Origin: Clostridium carboxidivorans P7 | GTDB lineage: Bacteria; Bacillota; Clostridia; Clostridiales; Clostridiaceae | Direction: 5' to 3' | NCBI RefSeq assembly: GCF_001038625.1 | Contig: NZ_CP011803.1 | Span: 558,001-622,000 of the forward strand | Length of the DNA stretch: 64,000 bases | In this document: positions 35,087-42,681 of the stretch, one piece after another | Numbering within the stretch: the stretch's first letter is position 1 | How the letters are laid out: each line of letters begins with the position of its first letter | Translations under genes and position numbers: made by a program | The notes under the pieces: model-generated | Told to the model about the DNA's origin: nothing | What the model saw: only the letters and a program-made list of their open reading frames with translations | Database searches by the model: none

Positions 35087-36397
35087 TTATTTATAGTACT
35101 GATTCATTGCTTTTACATATTCTTCTTTTGAGAATACAGGCTTAAAATCATCAATAACATTTTTAGCATTTTTAGCATTATTAACTAGCAAATCTACTAC
35201 TGTCATAGCAAAGAATTTTGCTGGTAAAATACATGCAGCATGATAATCTTCAACTTTAAAATCTTTTGCATGAAGACATCCACTAACGCCGCCAACATAA
35301 GGGTGTATAGTAGGTATTAAGTGAGAAACATCTCCCATATCAGTAGAAGCATTGAAATGTCCTGGATTTAAAATTTTATCTTCTGGTAAAAATTCTTTAC
35401 AATTTTCTTTAAATAAATTGTTTAAAGGTATAGAACAGCGAAGAGGTAAATAACCAGGAATAGTTTTTATTATTGTTTCAGCACCTATTGCATATCCACC
35501 TGCCATTAAGGCTCTATCAACCTTTTCATTTGTTTCGTTCATTGCTTTTATAGTTTTAGCTCTAACATAAGTTTCAACCCTTACATCATCAGGAACGCTG
35601 TTTACCACATCTCCACCTTTTGTAATTATAGGATGTACTCTAATACAATCTTCATCTCTAAAGGTCTCTCTTAAAGCATTAACTCCCATTAAACCAAGCA
35701 TTGCAGCATTTAAAGCATTTATACCTTCATGAGGGGCTTCTGCAGCATGGGCTGTCTTTCCTATATATTGAATTGTCTTAGCTAAAAATCCATTGCTTGA
35801 TTCTCCTATACCTACTGCTGGTTCAGGAGTATTTTTTGAAGAATGCATCATCATGGCTATATTAACATCATCAAATTCTCCTAAAGAGATTAATTCCTGT
35901 TTTCCACCGAAAAAATGAATTTTTCCTTCATCCTTAAGCTTTTGTCTATAAGCAACCTCAATACACTCTTCTGCTGGCACTGCCATAAAGGTTACATTTC
36001 CGTCCAAATTATCTTCTACACCAGATAACTTTAATCCTACAGCGGAACCAATCATTGCAGCTAATTGTAAATTATGACCACAAGCATGAGCAGCTCCAGT
36101 TGTTTTATCTGCGTCTTTGTGATCTTTGCATATAACTGCATCTAATTCTCCTAGTATAGCTACATTTATTCCATTGTTCTTATCCTTTAACTTTGCTTTT
36201 ACTCCAGTTAAAGCAAGTCCTTCTTTACAATTCAAGCCTATTTCATTAAAAAACTTTGCTACTCTTTCTGCTGTTTCCTTTTCTTTAAATCCCAGTTCTG
36301 GATTTTGTCCAACTTGTTTTGCAAAGTCTATTATTTTTTCTGAATTATCATCAATAGCGTTGCATACTGCTTTTTTTATTTCGTCAATACTTTTCAT
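35087..36397 (-). CDS. M20-family amidohydrolase (AbgB-like)
   Basis: 436-residue metallo-amidase related to p-aminobenzoyl-glutamate hydrolase subunit B. Visible: LGELDAVICKDHKDAD, AAHACGHNLQLAAM (Cys and His metal ligands), AVPAEECIEV (Glu pair), MMHSS, KTAHAAEAPHEGINALNA in the dimerisation domain, and the late FNASTDMGDVSHLIPTIHPYVGG. The ATG at 36397 has AAAGGAG 9 bp upstream; the eleven residues before it are not family-like. First gene of a three-gene operon with its own strong promoter. The physiological acyl-amino acid is unknown. Confidence 0.88.
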   Translation of the reverse strand: MKSIDEIKKAVCNAIDDNSEKIIDFAKQVGQNPELGFKEKETAERVAKFFNEIGLNCKEGLALTGVKAKLKDKNNGINVAILGELDAVICKDHKDADKTTGAAHACGHNLQLAAMIGSAVGLKLSGVEDNLDGNVTFMAVPAEECIEVAYRQKLKDEGKIHFFGGKQELISLGEFDDVNIAMMMHSSKNTPEPAVGIGESSNGFLAKTIQYIGKTAHAAEAPHEGINALNAAMLGLMGVNALRETFRDEDCIRVHPIITKGGDVVNSVPDDVRVETYVRAKTIKAMNETNEKVDRALMAGGYAIGAETIIKTIPGYLPLRCSIPLNNLFKENCKEFLPEDKILNPGHFNASTDMGDVSHLIPTIHPYVGGVSGCLHAKDFKVEDYHAACILPAKFFAMTVVDLLVNNAKNAKNVIDDFKPVFSKEEYVKAMNQYYK

Positions 36398-36451
36398 TGT
36401 TGTAACTCCTTTTATATATTTAACGTTCATCCGGATGATGTCATGTAAATT

Positions 36452-36480
36452 ATATTATTACTGAATAATATTTTTGTCAA
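36452..36480 (-). promoter_or_regulatory. Promoter of the amidohydrolase/DUF3100 operon
   Basis: On the - strand TTGACA, 17-bp spacer, TAATAT; a perfect TATAAT lies 3 bp further on. About 55 bp upstream of the ATG. Confidence 0.72.
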
Positions 36481-37006
36481 ATTATATGTTAATTTGAAGT
36501 TATATTATCTATGTGGCAATTCTCAAGTGACTTCCTTGGTGATTTTATATATTTTGTGAATTATGCATGTTGAATAATGACGCATTAGATTTATGACAAT
36601 AGTTTAAATAAATATAATATTTCATAATTATGCATAATAACTGTTTGCTATGAAACTACCATTATTATTTTATGGTTATCATGTTTTGTATCACAGAATA
36701 GTTATTTATAGAATAATTGTGCGGTCTAATAGTAAAGTTCATAGGATTATTTGTGTTTGTTAGGTAAATAATTCATTTTTTTGTAGTTTTATTGATACAT
36801 TTGATACGTATAGAAAGAAAGGTACAACTTAGAAAAAGTTGTACTAGTATATGGAAATGGATAGGAAAACAAAACGACATTACTATGCTTGAATTTTTAG
36901 AAAATAGAATATATAAAAATCTTTATTATTAAAATTATGCTGTTATTTATTTAAGTTTATAATGTATTTAGAAAAAATCCACTTAAATAAATGCGAAGTA
37001 TTTTTT
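36481..37006. other. Long AT-rich intergenic region
   Basis: About 525 bp without a credible ORF. One hairpin, gtacaactt / aagttgtac (36822-36845), has no T run. Nothing else is recognised; it may be a decayed gene. Confidence 0.5.
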
Positions 37007-37097
37007 AGAGGACAATTGACAGAGGACAATGAAGGTAAGTTTTCCTCCTTACGTCAGACACTGTCCTCTGTCCTCTAGAAATATTGTTTCGCAATAT
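37007..37097. repeat. Dispersed repeat family R2, copy 2
   Basis: agaggacaattgacagagga, caatgaaggtaa, and at the far end tgtcctctgtcctct, inverse of the first block; then a small aatattg/gcaatatt hairpin. Longer and inverted relative to 20994-21045. Confidence 0.7.
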
Positions 37098-37099
37098 TT

Positions 37100-37786
37100 T
37101 TACTTTATTACATTCATAATGATTTGATAAATAATTGGAATAAAAACTGCAGGAAGCAAATTTGCTACCTTTATTTTAGTCATGTTAAGCATGTTAAAAC
37201 CTAACCCCATTATAAGAATACTTCCAACTGCAGTCATATCTGTAATTACTGACTGCGTTAAAAGTGGCTTTAAAAGAGAAGCTGCAATGGTTATGCTGCC
37301 TTGATAAATTAGTACTGAAAATGATGAAAGAAGTACTCCAAGTCCAAGAGAAGATGCAAAAATAATAGAAACTGTACCATCTAGTATAGATTTTGCAAAA
37401 AGTATTTTATAGTTACCGGATAAGCCACCTTCTAAGGCTCCTACTATGGCCATAGAACCTACGCAAAACAATAAACTTGAAGTTACAAAACCTTGAGATA
37501 TATTTGAACCCTTTCCTTTAAACTTATTTTCTATTGTGTTTCCTAAACCTTCAATTTTTTTATCGATGTCTACCAATTCGCCTATAAGAGCCCCTAATGC
37601 AACAGATATTATAATAAGAATGAAATTAGACCCTTTTATTGCACCGGAAATTCCTATAAAAACAGTACACAAGGATAAACCTTGTATTATTGTAGTGCTT
37701 ATTTTTTCAGATATGCCCCTTTTTAAAACCATTCCAATAATACTTCCAACTATAATGGCAAGGAAATTCACTATAGTACCAAACAT
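37100..37786 (-). CDS. DUF554-family membrane protein
   Basis: 228-residue integral membrane protein of the DUF554 (YdfK/YqgA) family with six or seven helices. Typical features: GTIVNFLAIIVGSIIGMVLKRG at the start, GALIGELVDIDKKIEGLGN, FCVGSMAIVGALEGGLSGN, and KSILDGTVSIIFASSLGLGV. The function of the family is not established. Start ATG preceded by GGGGGG. Its 3' end runs into the R2 repeat. Confidence 0.88.
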   Translation of the reverse strand: MFGTIVNFLAIIVGSIIGMVLKRGISEKISTTIIQGLSLCTVFIGISGAIKGSNFILIIISVALGALIGELVDIDKKIEGLGNTIENKFKGKGSNISQGFVTSSLLFCVGSMAIVGALEGGLSGNYKILFAKSILDGTVSIIFASSLGLGVLLSSFSVLIYQGSITIAASLLKPLLTQSVITDMTAVGSILIMGLGFNMLNMTKIKVANLLPAVFIPIIYQIIMNVIK

Positions 37787-38025
37787 AAAAAAAACCCCCC
37801 TAAAATTGATATAAATTCATTTTATCAAAAATAAATATTATTGTATACTAGCTTGATTTGCAACTCACCTTATAAAAAAATATATTAAATTGTAACATGC
37901 TTGTGACAGACTTTTAATATGATTAACTTATAAAGCTATTAATTGGTATATTTTTAATAAAGCTTCATATAAATTAAATAGTTACAGTAATATAACACTA
38001 AAAATTTTAGATAACGATAAAAAAC

Positions 38026-38054
38026 TTGACTATCGAACAAGTGTTCGATATAAT
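38026..38054 (+). promoter_or_regulatory. LexA-box promoter
   Basis: TTGACT (38026-38031), 17-bp spacer, TATAAT (38049-38054). The spacer contains CGAACAAGTGTTCG (38034-38047), an exact match to the Gram-positive LexA consensus CGAACN4GTTCG, inside a longer palindrome ATCGAACAAGTGTTCGAT. LexA bound there would cover the promoter. Confidence 0.88.
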
Positions 38055-38114
38055 ATAAACATAAAAGAAATTGAATTAAAAAAATTACCCAATGAAAAAA
38101 TAGGGGGATTGATT

Positions 38115-38384
38115 ATGGATAAATATAATGTTTTTGTAAGAATTAATTATACATCAGTAGAATCTGAAAAAGAAGAAGTTAAACCTGGTGGAACTAGAGT
38201 TAATAACGGAAGAGTAAGTGGAAATAAGTATTTGATAGGTGGAGGATTTTATAACAGAAAGGGAGGAACAGTTATATTTTCTGCTAAAAATTTAGAAGAA
38301 GTAAAACATGTAACTGTAGACAAACCTCTTTTAAAAAATGCATCTATAAATTATAATGTGGCTTTTATCCCAAAAGGAATTTAA
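38115..38384 (+). CDS. LexA-controlled small protein of unknown function (89 aa)
   Basis: I do not recognise this 89-residue protein. It is soluble, basic and probably beta-rich: DKYNVFVRINYTSVES, a Gly-rich middle with SGNKYLIGGGFYNRKGGTVIF, and a final AFIPKGI. There are no cysteines, no signal peptide and no membrane segment. The ATG at 38115 has GGGGGAT 7 bp upstream. A consensus LexA box lies inside its promoter, so expression should rise after DNA damage. SOS genes of unknown role include division inhibitors and toxins; nothing in the sequence decides between them. A structured RNA region follows its stop. Confidence 0.78.
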   Translation: MDKYNVFVRINYTSVESEKEEVKPGGTRVNNGRVSGNKYLIGGGFYNRKGGTVIFSAKNLEEVKHVTVDKPLLKNASINYNVAFIPKGI

Positions 38385-38391
38385 ATAAAGT

Positions 38392-38658
38392 GATTCTTAG
38401 GTTCAGTGGAATTTGTTTATAAGGATAATTTTCTATGAAGCAAAGTTTGCAAAATACCATCTAGTTTTTTACCCAGCTGAACCTTAGAAGAACTTATCCA
38501 GGCGCGTAGCAGTGCTTATGCACAACTTTGATATAAGGTTGGGTGTTAGCAATGGTAGCGATCGGATAAAGCTTTCTCATAGTTGACTACTTTATACATT
38601 AATTAATTTTTTATGAATTGGCTGATATTGCGTATCAGCTTATTTTTTTTATATTTTT
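38392..38658 (+). ncRNA. Probable structured RNA of unknown class
   Basis: A non-coding stretch of unusually high structure. cttaggttcag (about 38395) pairs imperfectly with ctgaacct (about 38479). Then comes a multi-arm domain closed by acttatcc / ggataa (about 38493 and 38574), containing small hairpins gtgc-ttat-gcac and caacttt-gatat-aaggttg. An intrinsic terminator closes the region at 38621-38658. ttatcc could also pair with an earlier ggataa near 38432, so two alternative folds exist. The next gene has its own promoter after the terminator, so this is either a stand-alone RNA or the 3' part of the SOS transcript, not a leader. I could not match it to SRP, 6S, tmRNA, T-box or any riboswitch I know. 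Confidence 0.5.
38621..38658 (+). terminator. Terminator closing the structured RNA region
   Basis: gctgata-ttgcg-tatcagc stem followed by TTATTTTTTTTAT. Confidence 0.9.
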
Positions 38659-38681
38659 TTAACAAAAGTTTAAGAAATGTG

Positions 38682-38710
38682 TTGCATAATTATAAAAATA
38701 ATTGTATAAT
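38682..38710 (+). promoter_or_regulatory. Promoter of the tandem binding-protein genes
   Basis: TTGCAT, 17-bp spacer, TATAAT, directly downstream of the terminator at 38621-38658. Confidence 0.75.
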
Positions 38711-38741
38711 TATAAAAAAATAAATATTGGGGGGCATTTAC

Positions 38742-39557
38742 ATGAAAAAGAAATCAGCAGTACTTATTATAATAGCTGTTTTAGTATCACTATTGGCTGG
38801 ATGTGGCAGCAGTAATGGAAGTACTAAAAGCAATGATACTAGTAAAGATAATTCATTTCAAAAAATAAAAGATGCAGGTACGTTGAAGGTAGGATTAGAC
38901 GATTCCTATCCACCAATGGAATTTAGAGATGAAAAGAACAATTTAGTAGGGTTTGATATAGACCTTGGAAATGAAATAGGAAAAAAACTTGGGGTAAAAG
39001 TAGAATACATGCCAACAGATTGGAATGGCATAATTTTAGCACTTAAATCAGGAAAGTTTAATATGATACTTTCTTCATTAAGTATGACAGAGGAGAGAAA
39101 AAAGGAAATTGATTTTGCAGGTCCTTATCTTGAAGGTGGACAGATAATAGCTGTAAAAAAATCTAATAATGATATAAAATCATCAGCAGATTTAAAAGGT
39201 AAAACTGTAGGTTGTCAGCTTGGTTCTACTGGAGAGCAAGCAGCTAATAAGATTCAAGGAATTAAGGAACTTAAAAAATATGATAAAGGTACTGAAGCTT
39301 TTCATGATTTAGCTATAGGAAGAGTTGAAGCTGTAATTATGGATGGTCAAGTTGGAGGATACTATAATAAAAAAGATGGAGATGCTTTTAAAATTCTAGG
39401 TGAAAAGCTAACTAAAGAACCAGAAGGAATAGGAATTAAAAAAGAAGATAAAGAGCTTAAAGAAAAATTACAAAAAGCTTTAGATGAACTAAAACAGGAT
39501 GGAACTCTTTCAAAACTTTCAATAAAATGGTTTGGATACGATGTATATAAAAAGTAA
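38742..39557 (+). CDS. Amino-acid ABC transporter substrate-binding lipoprotein 1
   Basis: 271-residue family 3 solute-binding protein, expected to capture a polar amino acid such as cystine, glutamine or histidine. Signal peptide with lipobox LLAGC near residue 22, then a Ser/Asn/Thr linker. The binding domain has LKVGLDDSYPPMEFRDEKN, GFDIDLGNEIGKKLGV, NGIILALKSGKFNMILSSLSMT and GCQLGSTGEQAAN. The ATG at 38742 follows GGGGGG by 7 bp. It is followed 58 bp later by a close paralogue. No permease or ATPase gene is adjacent, so the rest of the transporter must be elsewhere. A cysteine-metabolism locus follows, so cystine is a candidate ligand (inference). Confidence 0.88.
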   Translation: MKKKSAVLIIIAVLVSLLAGCGSSNGSTKSNDTSKDNSFQKIKDAGTLKVGLDDSYPPMEFRDEKNNLVGFDIDLGNEIGKKLGVKVEYMPTDWNGIILALKSGKFNMILSSLSMTEERKKEIDFAGPYLEGGQIIAVKKSNNDIKSSADLKGKTVGCQLGSTGEQAANKIQGIKELKKYDKGTEAFHDLAIGRVEAVIMDGQVGGYYNKKDGDAFKILGEKLTKEPEGIGIKKEDKELKEKLQKALDELKQDGTLSKLSIKWFGYDVYKK

Positions 39558-39615
39558 AAAATATATTTAATAAAGAATTTATTATGATAATACATTTCAA
39601 GGGAGGATACAAATT

Positions 39616-40428
39616 ATGAATATGAAAAAAATATCAGCACTAGTTTTAACAGCAGTAATGGCTATGTCCTTATTTGCAGGATGTGGAAAATCTAACAGTG
39701 GTACATCCACTAATCAAAAAACAGATAATTCTCTCCAAAAAGTAAAGGATGCAGGGGTTTTAAAGATAGGATTGGATGATTCTTATCCACCAATGGAATT
39801 TAGAGATGAGAAAAATGAATTAGCTGGTTTTGATATAGATATGGGAAAAGAATTAGCTAAAAAATTAGGTGTTAAATATGAACCTGTAACTACAGATTTT
39901 AATGGAATAGTATTAGCACTTAAATCAGGAAAATTTGATGCTATAATAGCTGCTATGAGTATTACAGATGAAAGAAAGAAGGAAATAGATTTTGTAGGAC
40001 CTTATATAGATGGTGGTCAGATAATTATAGTTAAAAATAGCAGCGCTATCCAAGGAAAGGCAGATTTAAAAGGAAAAACATTAGCAGCTCAATTAGGATC
40101 AACAGGAGAACAAGCAGCTAATAAAATTGAAGGAGCTAAAGAAGTTAAAAAGTATGATAAGGTAACAGAAGCTTTTCATGACTTATCAATCGGAAGAGTT
40201 GATGCTTTAATAGTTGATGGTCAAGTTGGTGGATATTATACTAAGAAGGAAGCTGGAACTTACAAAATACTTACTGAAAAATTAACTAAGGAGCCAGAAG
40301 GAATAGGTGTTAAAAAGGAAAATAAAGAACTTAAAGATGCATTACAAAAAGCTTTAGATGAATTAAAGAAGGATGGAACTCTTTCAAAACTTTCAATGAA
40401 GTGGTTTGGATATGACATATACAAATAA
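39616..40428 (+). CDS. Amino-acid ABC transporter substrate-binding lipoprotein 2
   Basis: 270-residue family 3 solute-binding lipoprotein, a tandem paralogue of the preceding gene with most residues identical in the binding domain (KIGLDDSYPPMEFRDEKN, STGEQAANKIEGAKEVKKYD, KWFGYDIYK). Lipobox LFAGC near residue 24. Changes cluster in the signal peptide and around the ligand loops (YEPVTTDFNGIV against YMPTDWNGII), so the two may differ in specificity. GGGAGGAT before the ATG. A strong terminator follows. Confidence 0.88.
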   Translation: MNMKKISALVLTAVMAMSLFAGCGKSNSGTSTNQKTDNSLQKVKDAGVLKIGLDDSYPPMEFRDEKNELAGFDIDMGKELAKKLGVKYEPVTTDFNGIVLALKSGKFDAIIAAMSITDERKKEIDFVGPYIDGGQIIIVKNSSAIQGKADLKGKTLAAQLGSTGEQAANKIEGAKEVKKYDKVTEAFHDLSIGRVDALIVDGQVGGYYTKKEAGTYKILTEKLTKEPEGIGVKKENKELKDALQKALDELKKDGTLSKLSMKWFGYDIYK

Positions 40429-40450
40429 AGCGAATTAAATAATGAATGTT

Positions 40451-40517
40451 TAAGCTATTGGATATTGGTATCTTGATTTTTAGTAAAGATACACATATTC
40501 CAATAGCTTATTTTTGT
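40451..40517 (+). terminator. Terminator of the binding-protein operon
   Basis: taagctattgg / ccaatagctta outer stem continued by ggtatctt / aaagatac, then TTTTTG. Confidence 0.88.
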
Positions 40518-40598
40518 TTAAAATAAGTGTTATACTATTTATAAATATTAGGTATTCTCAAAGTGTATAAATTATACTGTTAGGAGGTGGGAAATCTT

Positions 40599-42293
40599 AT
40601 GATGGGCCAAATTAAAGGTGAGCTTCAAGAAATTGCTGAAACCATAAAGGCTGTAATTGGTATTGATATAACTATTATGGATAAAAACCTACTGAGAATA
40701 GCAGGAACGGGAAAATTTAAAGCTAAAATTGGACTTCAAGGACCTGAGAATTCTGTGTTTGAAAAATGTATTATCACAGGTCAGCCTTATTTTATTGAAA
40801 ATCCTAAGTTGTGTAGTGAATGTACAATATGCAGTTTTAGGGAAGAATGCGATGAAAAAGCAGAAATTTGTTTTCCAATTATAATTGAAGATAAAGTAGA
40901 AGCCGTTATAGGTATGATTATTTTTGAAGATGAACAAAAGGAAGCTTTTCTAGAAAAACAGGATATTTATAAAGATTTTGAGAAGAGGTTAGGAGAACTT
41001 ATATCATCCAGAATGAGAGAAAAAACTTTTAATAACAAACTGGAATATAAGTCAAAGGAGCTTTTAACTGTAATTAACTCTGTAAATGAAGGAATAATTA
41101 TAATAGATAAAGAAAACAAGATATTGAATTTAAATACATATATTGTAGATAAATTTAATATAAAATTTTCAGATATAATTGGAAAAAACATAAATTCCAT
41201 ACTTCCAAATAAATATATAAATAAATTTGTCAAAGCAAAGTATTCATTAGAGGAAGAATCTGTAGGAGTAAGTAAAGGAAACTTAAGATATAATTTTCTT
41301 GTAACTTGCAAATCAATAAAAGTAAATAATGAAATTTCAGGAGCTGTAATAACCTTTAAAGATTTCAATAAATTGCAGCAATCTGTATTGAAAATCAGTG
41401 GAAATCATTCTGTATTCACTTTTGAGGATGTTATTGGTAACAGCAGTGTATTTGCTAGTGTGAAGGAGCAGGCAAGGCATGTAGCAAAACAGAATGTACC
41501 TGTGCTGCTTTTAGGAGAAAGCGGTACGGGTAAAGAGCTTTTTGCAAGGGCTATTCATTTTGAAAGTGAAAGAAAAAACGAAATATTTATGGCTATAAAT
41601 TGTGGAGCAATACCAGATAGTTTAGTGGAAAGCGAACTATTTGGATATGAAAAGGGAGCTTTTACTGGAGCTAGCACCAATGGCAAAATGGGAAAGTTTG
41701 AAATAGCTAAAGATGGAACTATATTTTTAGATGAAATAGGAGATCTTCCACTTCATATGCAGGTTAAGCTGTTAAGAGTACTTGAAGATAAAGAGCTTAT
41801 TAGAGTAGGAGGAGTAAATAACATAAAAGTTAATCCTAGAATTGTAGCGGCTACTCATAAAAATTTATACAAAATGGTAGAAAGAAATGAATTTAGAAGG
41901 GATTTGTTTTATAGGTTAAATGTTATACCTATAAATATTCCTCCGTTAAGAGAAAGGCCTTCAGATATTTTAAAACTGTCTATGTACTTCTTAAATAGAT
42001 ATAATAAAATATATAATAAAGAAATAAAAGGCTTTTCAGAATCAGTTCAAAATGCTTTAATAACATATTTGTGGCCAGGAAATGTAAGAGAATTACAAAA
42101 TTTGATTGAGTATGCCATTAACTTTGAAAAGTCTCAATATATAACTGTAGAAACAATTAGAAAGAGAATGGCAGGAGATAAGGATGTATCTATAGAAAAT
42201 AGAGGACTTAAGGAAATGGTAGATGAATATGAGAAGAAAATAATAAATAAGTTTATAGAGCATTATGGATGTGACACAGATTCAAAAAAATGA
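40599..42293 (+). CDS. Sigma-54-dependent transcriptional activator (CdsR-like), frameshifted before the HTH
   Basis: 564 aa as read. Order: N-terminal sensor (about 1-150) with a Cys cluster [16 protein letters not shown]-like domain (about 160-265); AAA+ domain with GESGTGKE, the sigma-54-contacting GAFTGA loop and Walker [12 protein letters not shown]-terminal linker. The reading frame stops at TGA 42291 right after an A7 run. The Fis-type helix-turn-helix ([19 protein letters not shown]) is intact in the -1 frame to 42349. So the DNA-binding helix needs a -1 slip, or the gene is mutated. In C. difficile, CdsR with SigL activates a cysteine desulfidase, and the same gene pair is seen here. 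AGGAGGTGGG precedes ATG 40599. Confidence 0.85.
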   Translation: MMGQIKGELQEIAETIKAVIGIDITIMDKNLLRIAGTGKFKAKIGLQGPENSVFEKCIITGQPYFIENPKLCSECTICSFREECDEKAEICFPIIIEDKVEAVIGMIIFEDEQKEAFLEKQDIYKDFEKRLGELISSRMREKTFNNKLEYKSKELLTVINSVNEGIIIIDKENKILNLNTYIVDKFNIKFSDIIGKNINSILPNKYINKFVKAKYSLEEESVGVSKGNLRYNFLVTCKSIKVNNEISGAVITFKDFNKLQQSVLKISGNHSVFTFEDVIGNSSVFASVKEQARHVAKQNVPVLLLGESGTGKELFARAIHFESERKNEIFMAINCGAIPDSLVESELFGYEKGAFTGASTNGKMGKFEIAKDGTIFLDEIGDLPLHMQVKLLRVLEDKELIRVGGVNNIKVNPRIVAATHKNLYKMVERNEFRRDLFYRLNVIPINIPPLRERPSDILKLSMYFLNRYNKIYNKEIKGFSESVQNALITYLWPGNVRELQNLIEYAINFEKSQYITVETIRKRMAGDKDVSIENRGLKEMVDEYEKKIINKFIEHYGCDTDSKK

Positions 42294-42349
42294 TAGCAAA
42301 AAAATTAAAAATAAGTACTGCAACATTGTATAGAAAATTAGAAGAATAA
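42284..42349 (+). other. A7 slippery site and out-of-frame helix-turn-helix
   Basis: TC followed by A7 then TGA. In the zero frame this is A_AAA_AAA directly before the stop, a possible -1 frameshift or polymerase-slippage site. The -1 frame from 42290 encodes 19 residues of a typical Fis-like HTH and ends at TAA 42347-42349. Confidence 0.75.
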
Positions 42350-42356
42350 ATAATTC

Positions 42357-42392
42357 TTCTCAAAAACAATAATTTATTATCATTTTTGAGAA
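42357..42392. promoter_or_regulatory. Inverted repeat between the activator gene and the sigma-54 promoter
   Basis: ttctcaaaaa / tttttgagaa, perfect 10-bp arms with a 16-bp spacer. Either the terminator of the activator gene (no clear T tail) or an upstream activator site about 240 bp before the -24/-12 promoter. Confidence 0.4.
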
Positions 42393-42629
42393 ATGATAAG
42401 TATTATGTTTTAATGTTTTAGAATTCACAATGCTTAGCGAAAATTAACTGATTATTTAGATAAATTCAAATTTTATTTTAATTTGGTTTGATGTAATAAA
42501 GAAATTTATGTACTTTTAATTCTTATTTTTGCGAAAATAAATAACGTAGGGATCTAAAAATGTACAAATTAGTACTTCCTAAATGTTGGAAATGCCTAAT
42601 TGTCATATTTTTTAATAAATAAAAAAGTA

Positions 42630-42645
42630 TGGCATGGTATTTGCT
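42630..42645 (+). promoter_or_regulatory. Sigma-54 (-24/-12) promoter of the cysteine desulfidase gene
   Basis: TGGCATGGTATTTGCT: GG and GC are separated by the required 10 bp and it matches TGGCAC-N5-TTGC at all but one position. It lies 37 bp upstream of the ATG. Confidence 0.85.
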
Positions 42646-42681
42646 TGATATATAAGCATAAACATTAGGAGGTATTTTAGT

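Noticed and set aside
38385-38680. Known riboswitch (T-box, SAM, lysine), SRP RNA, 6S RNA or tmRNA
   Set aside because: No T-box GGTGG-ACC motif, no SAM or lysine core, no SRP tetraloop region and no tRNA-like ends. 6S cannot be excluded without folding, so it is listed only as an unassigned RNA.
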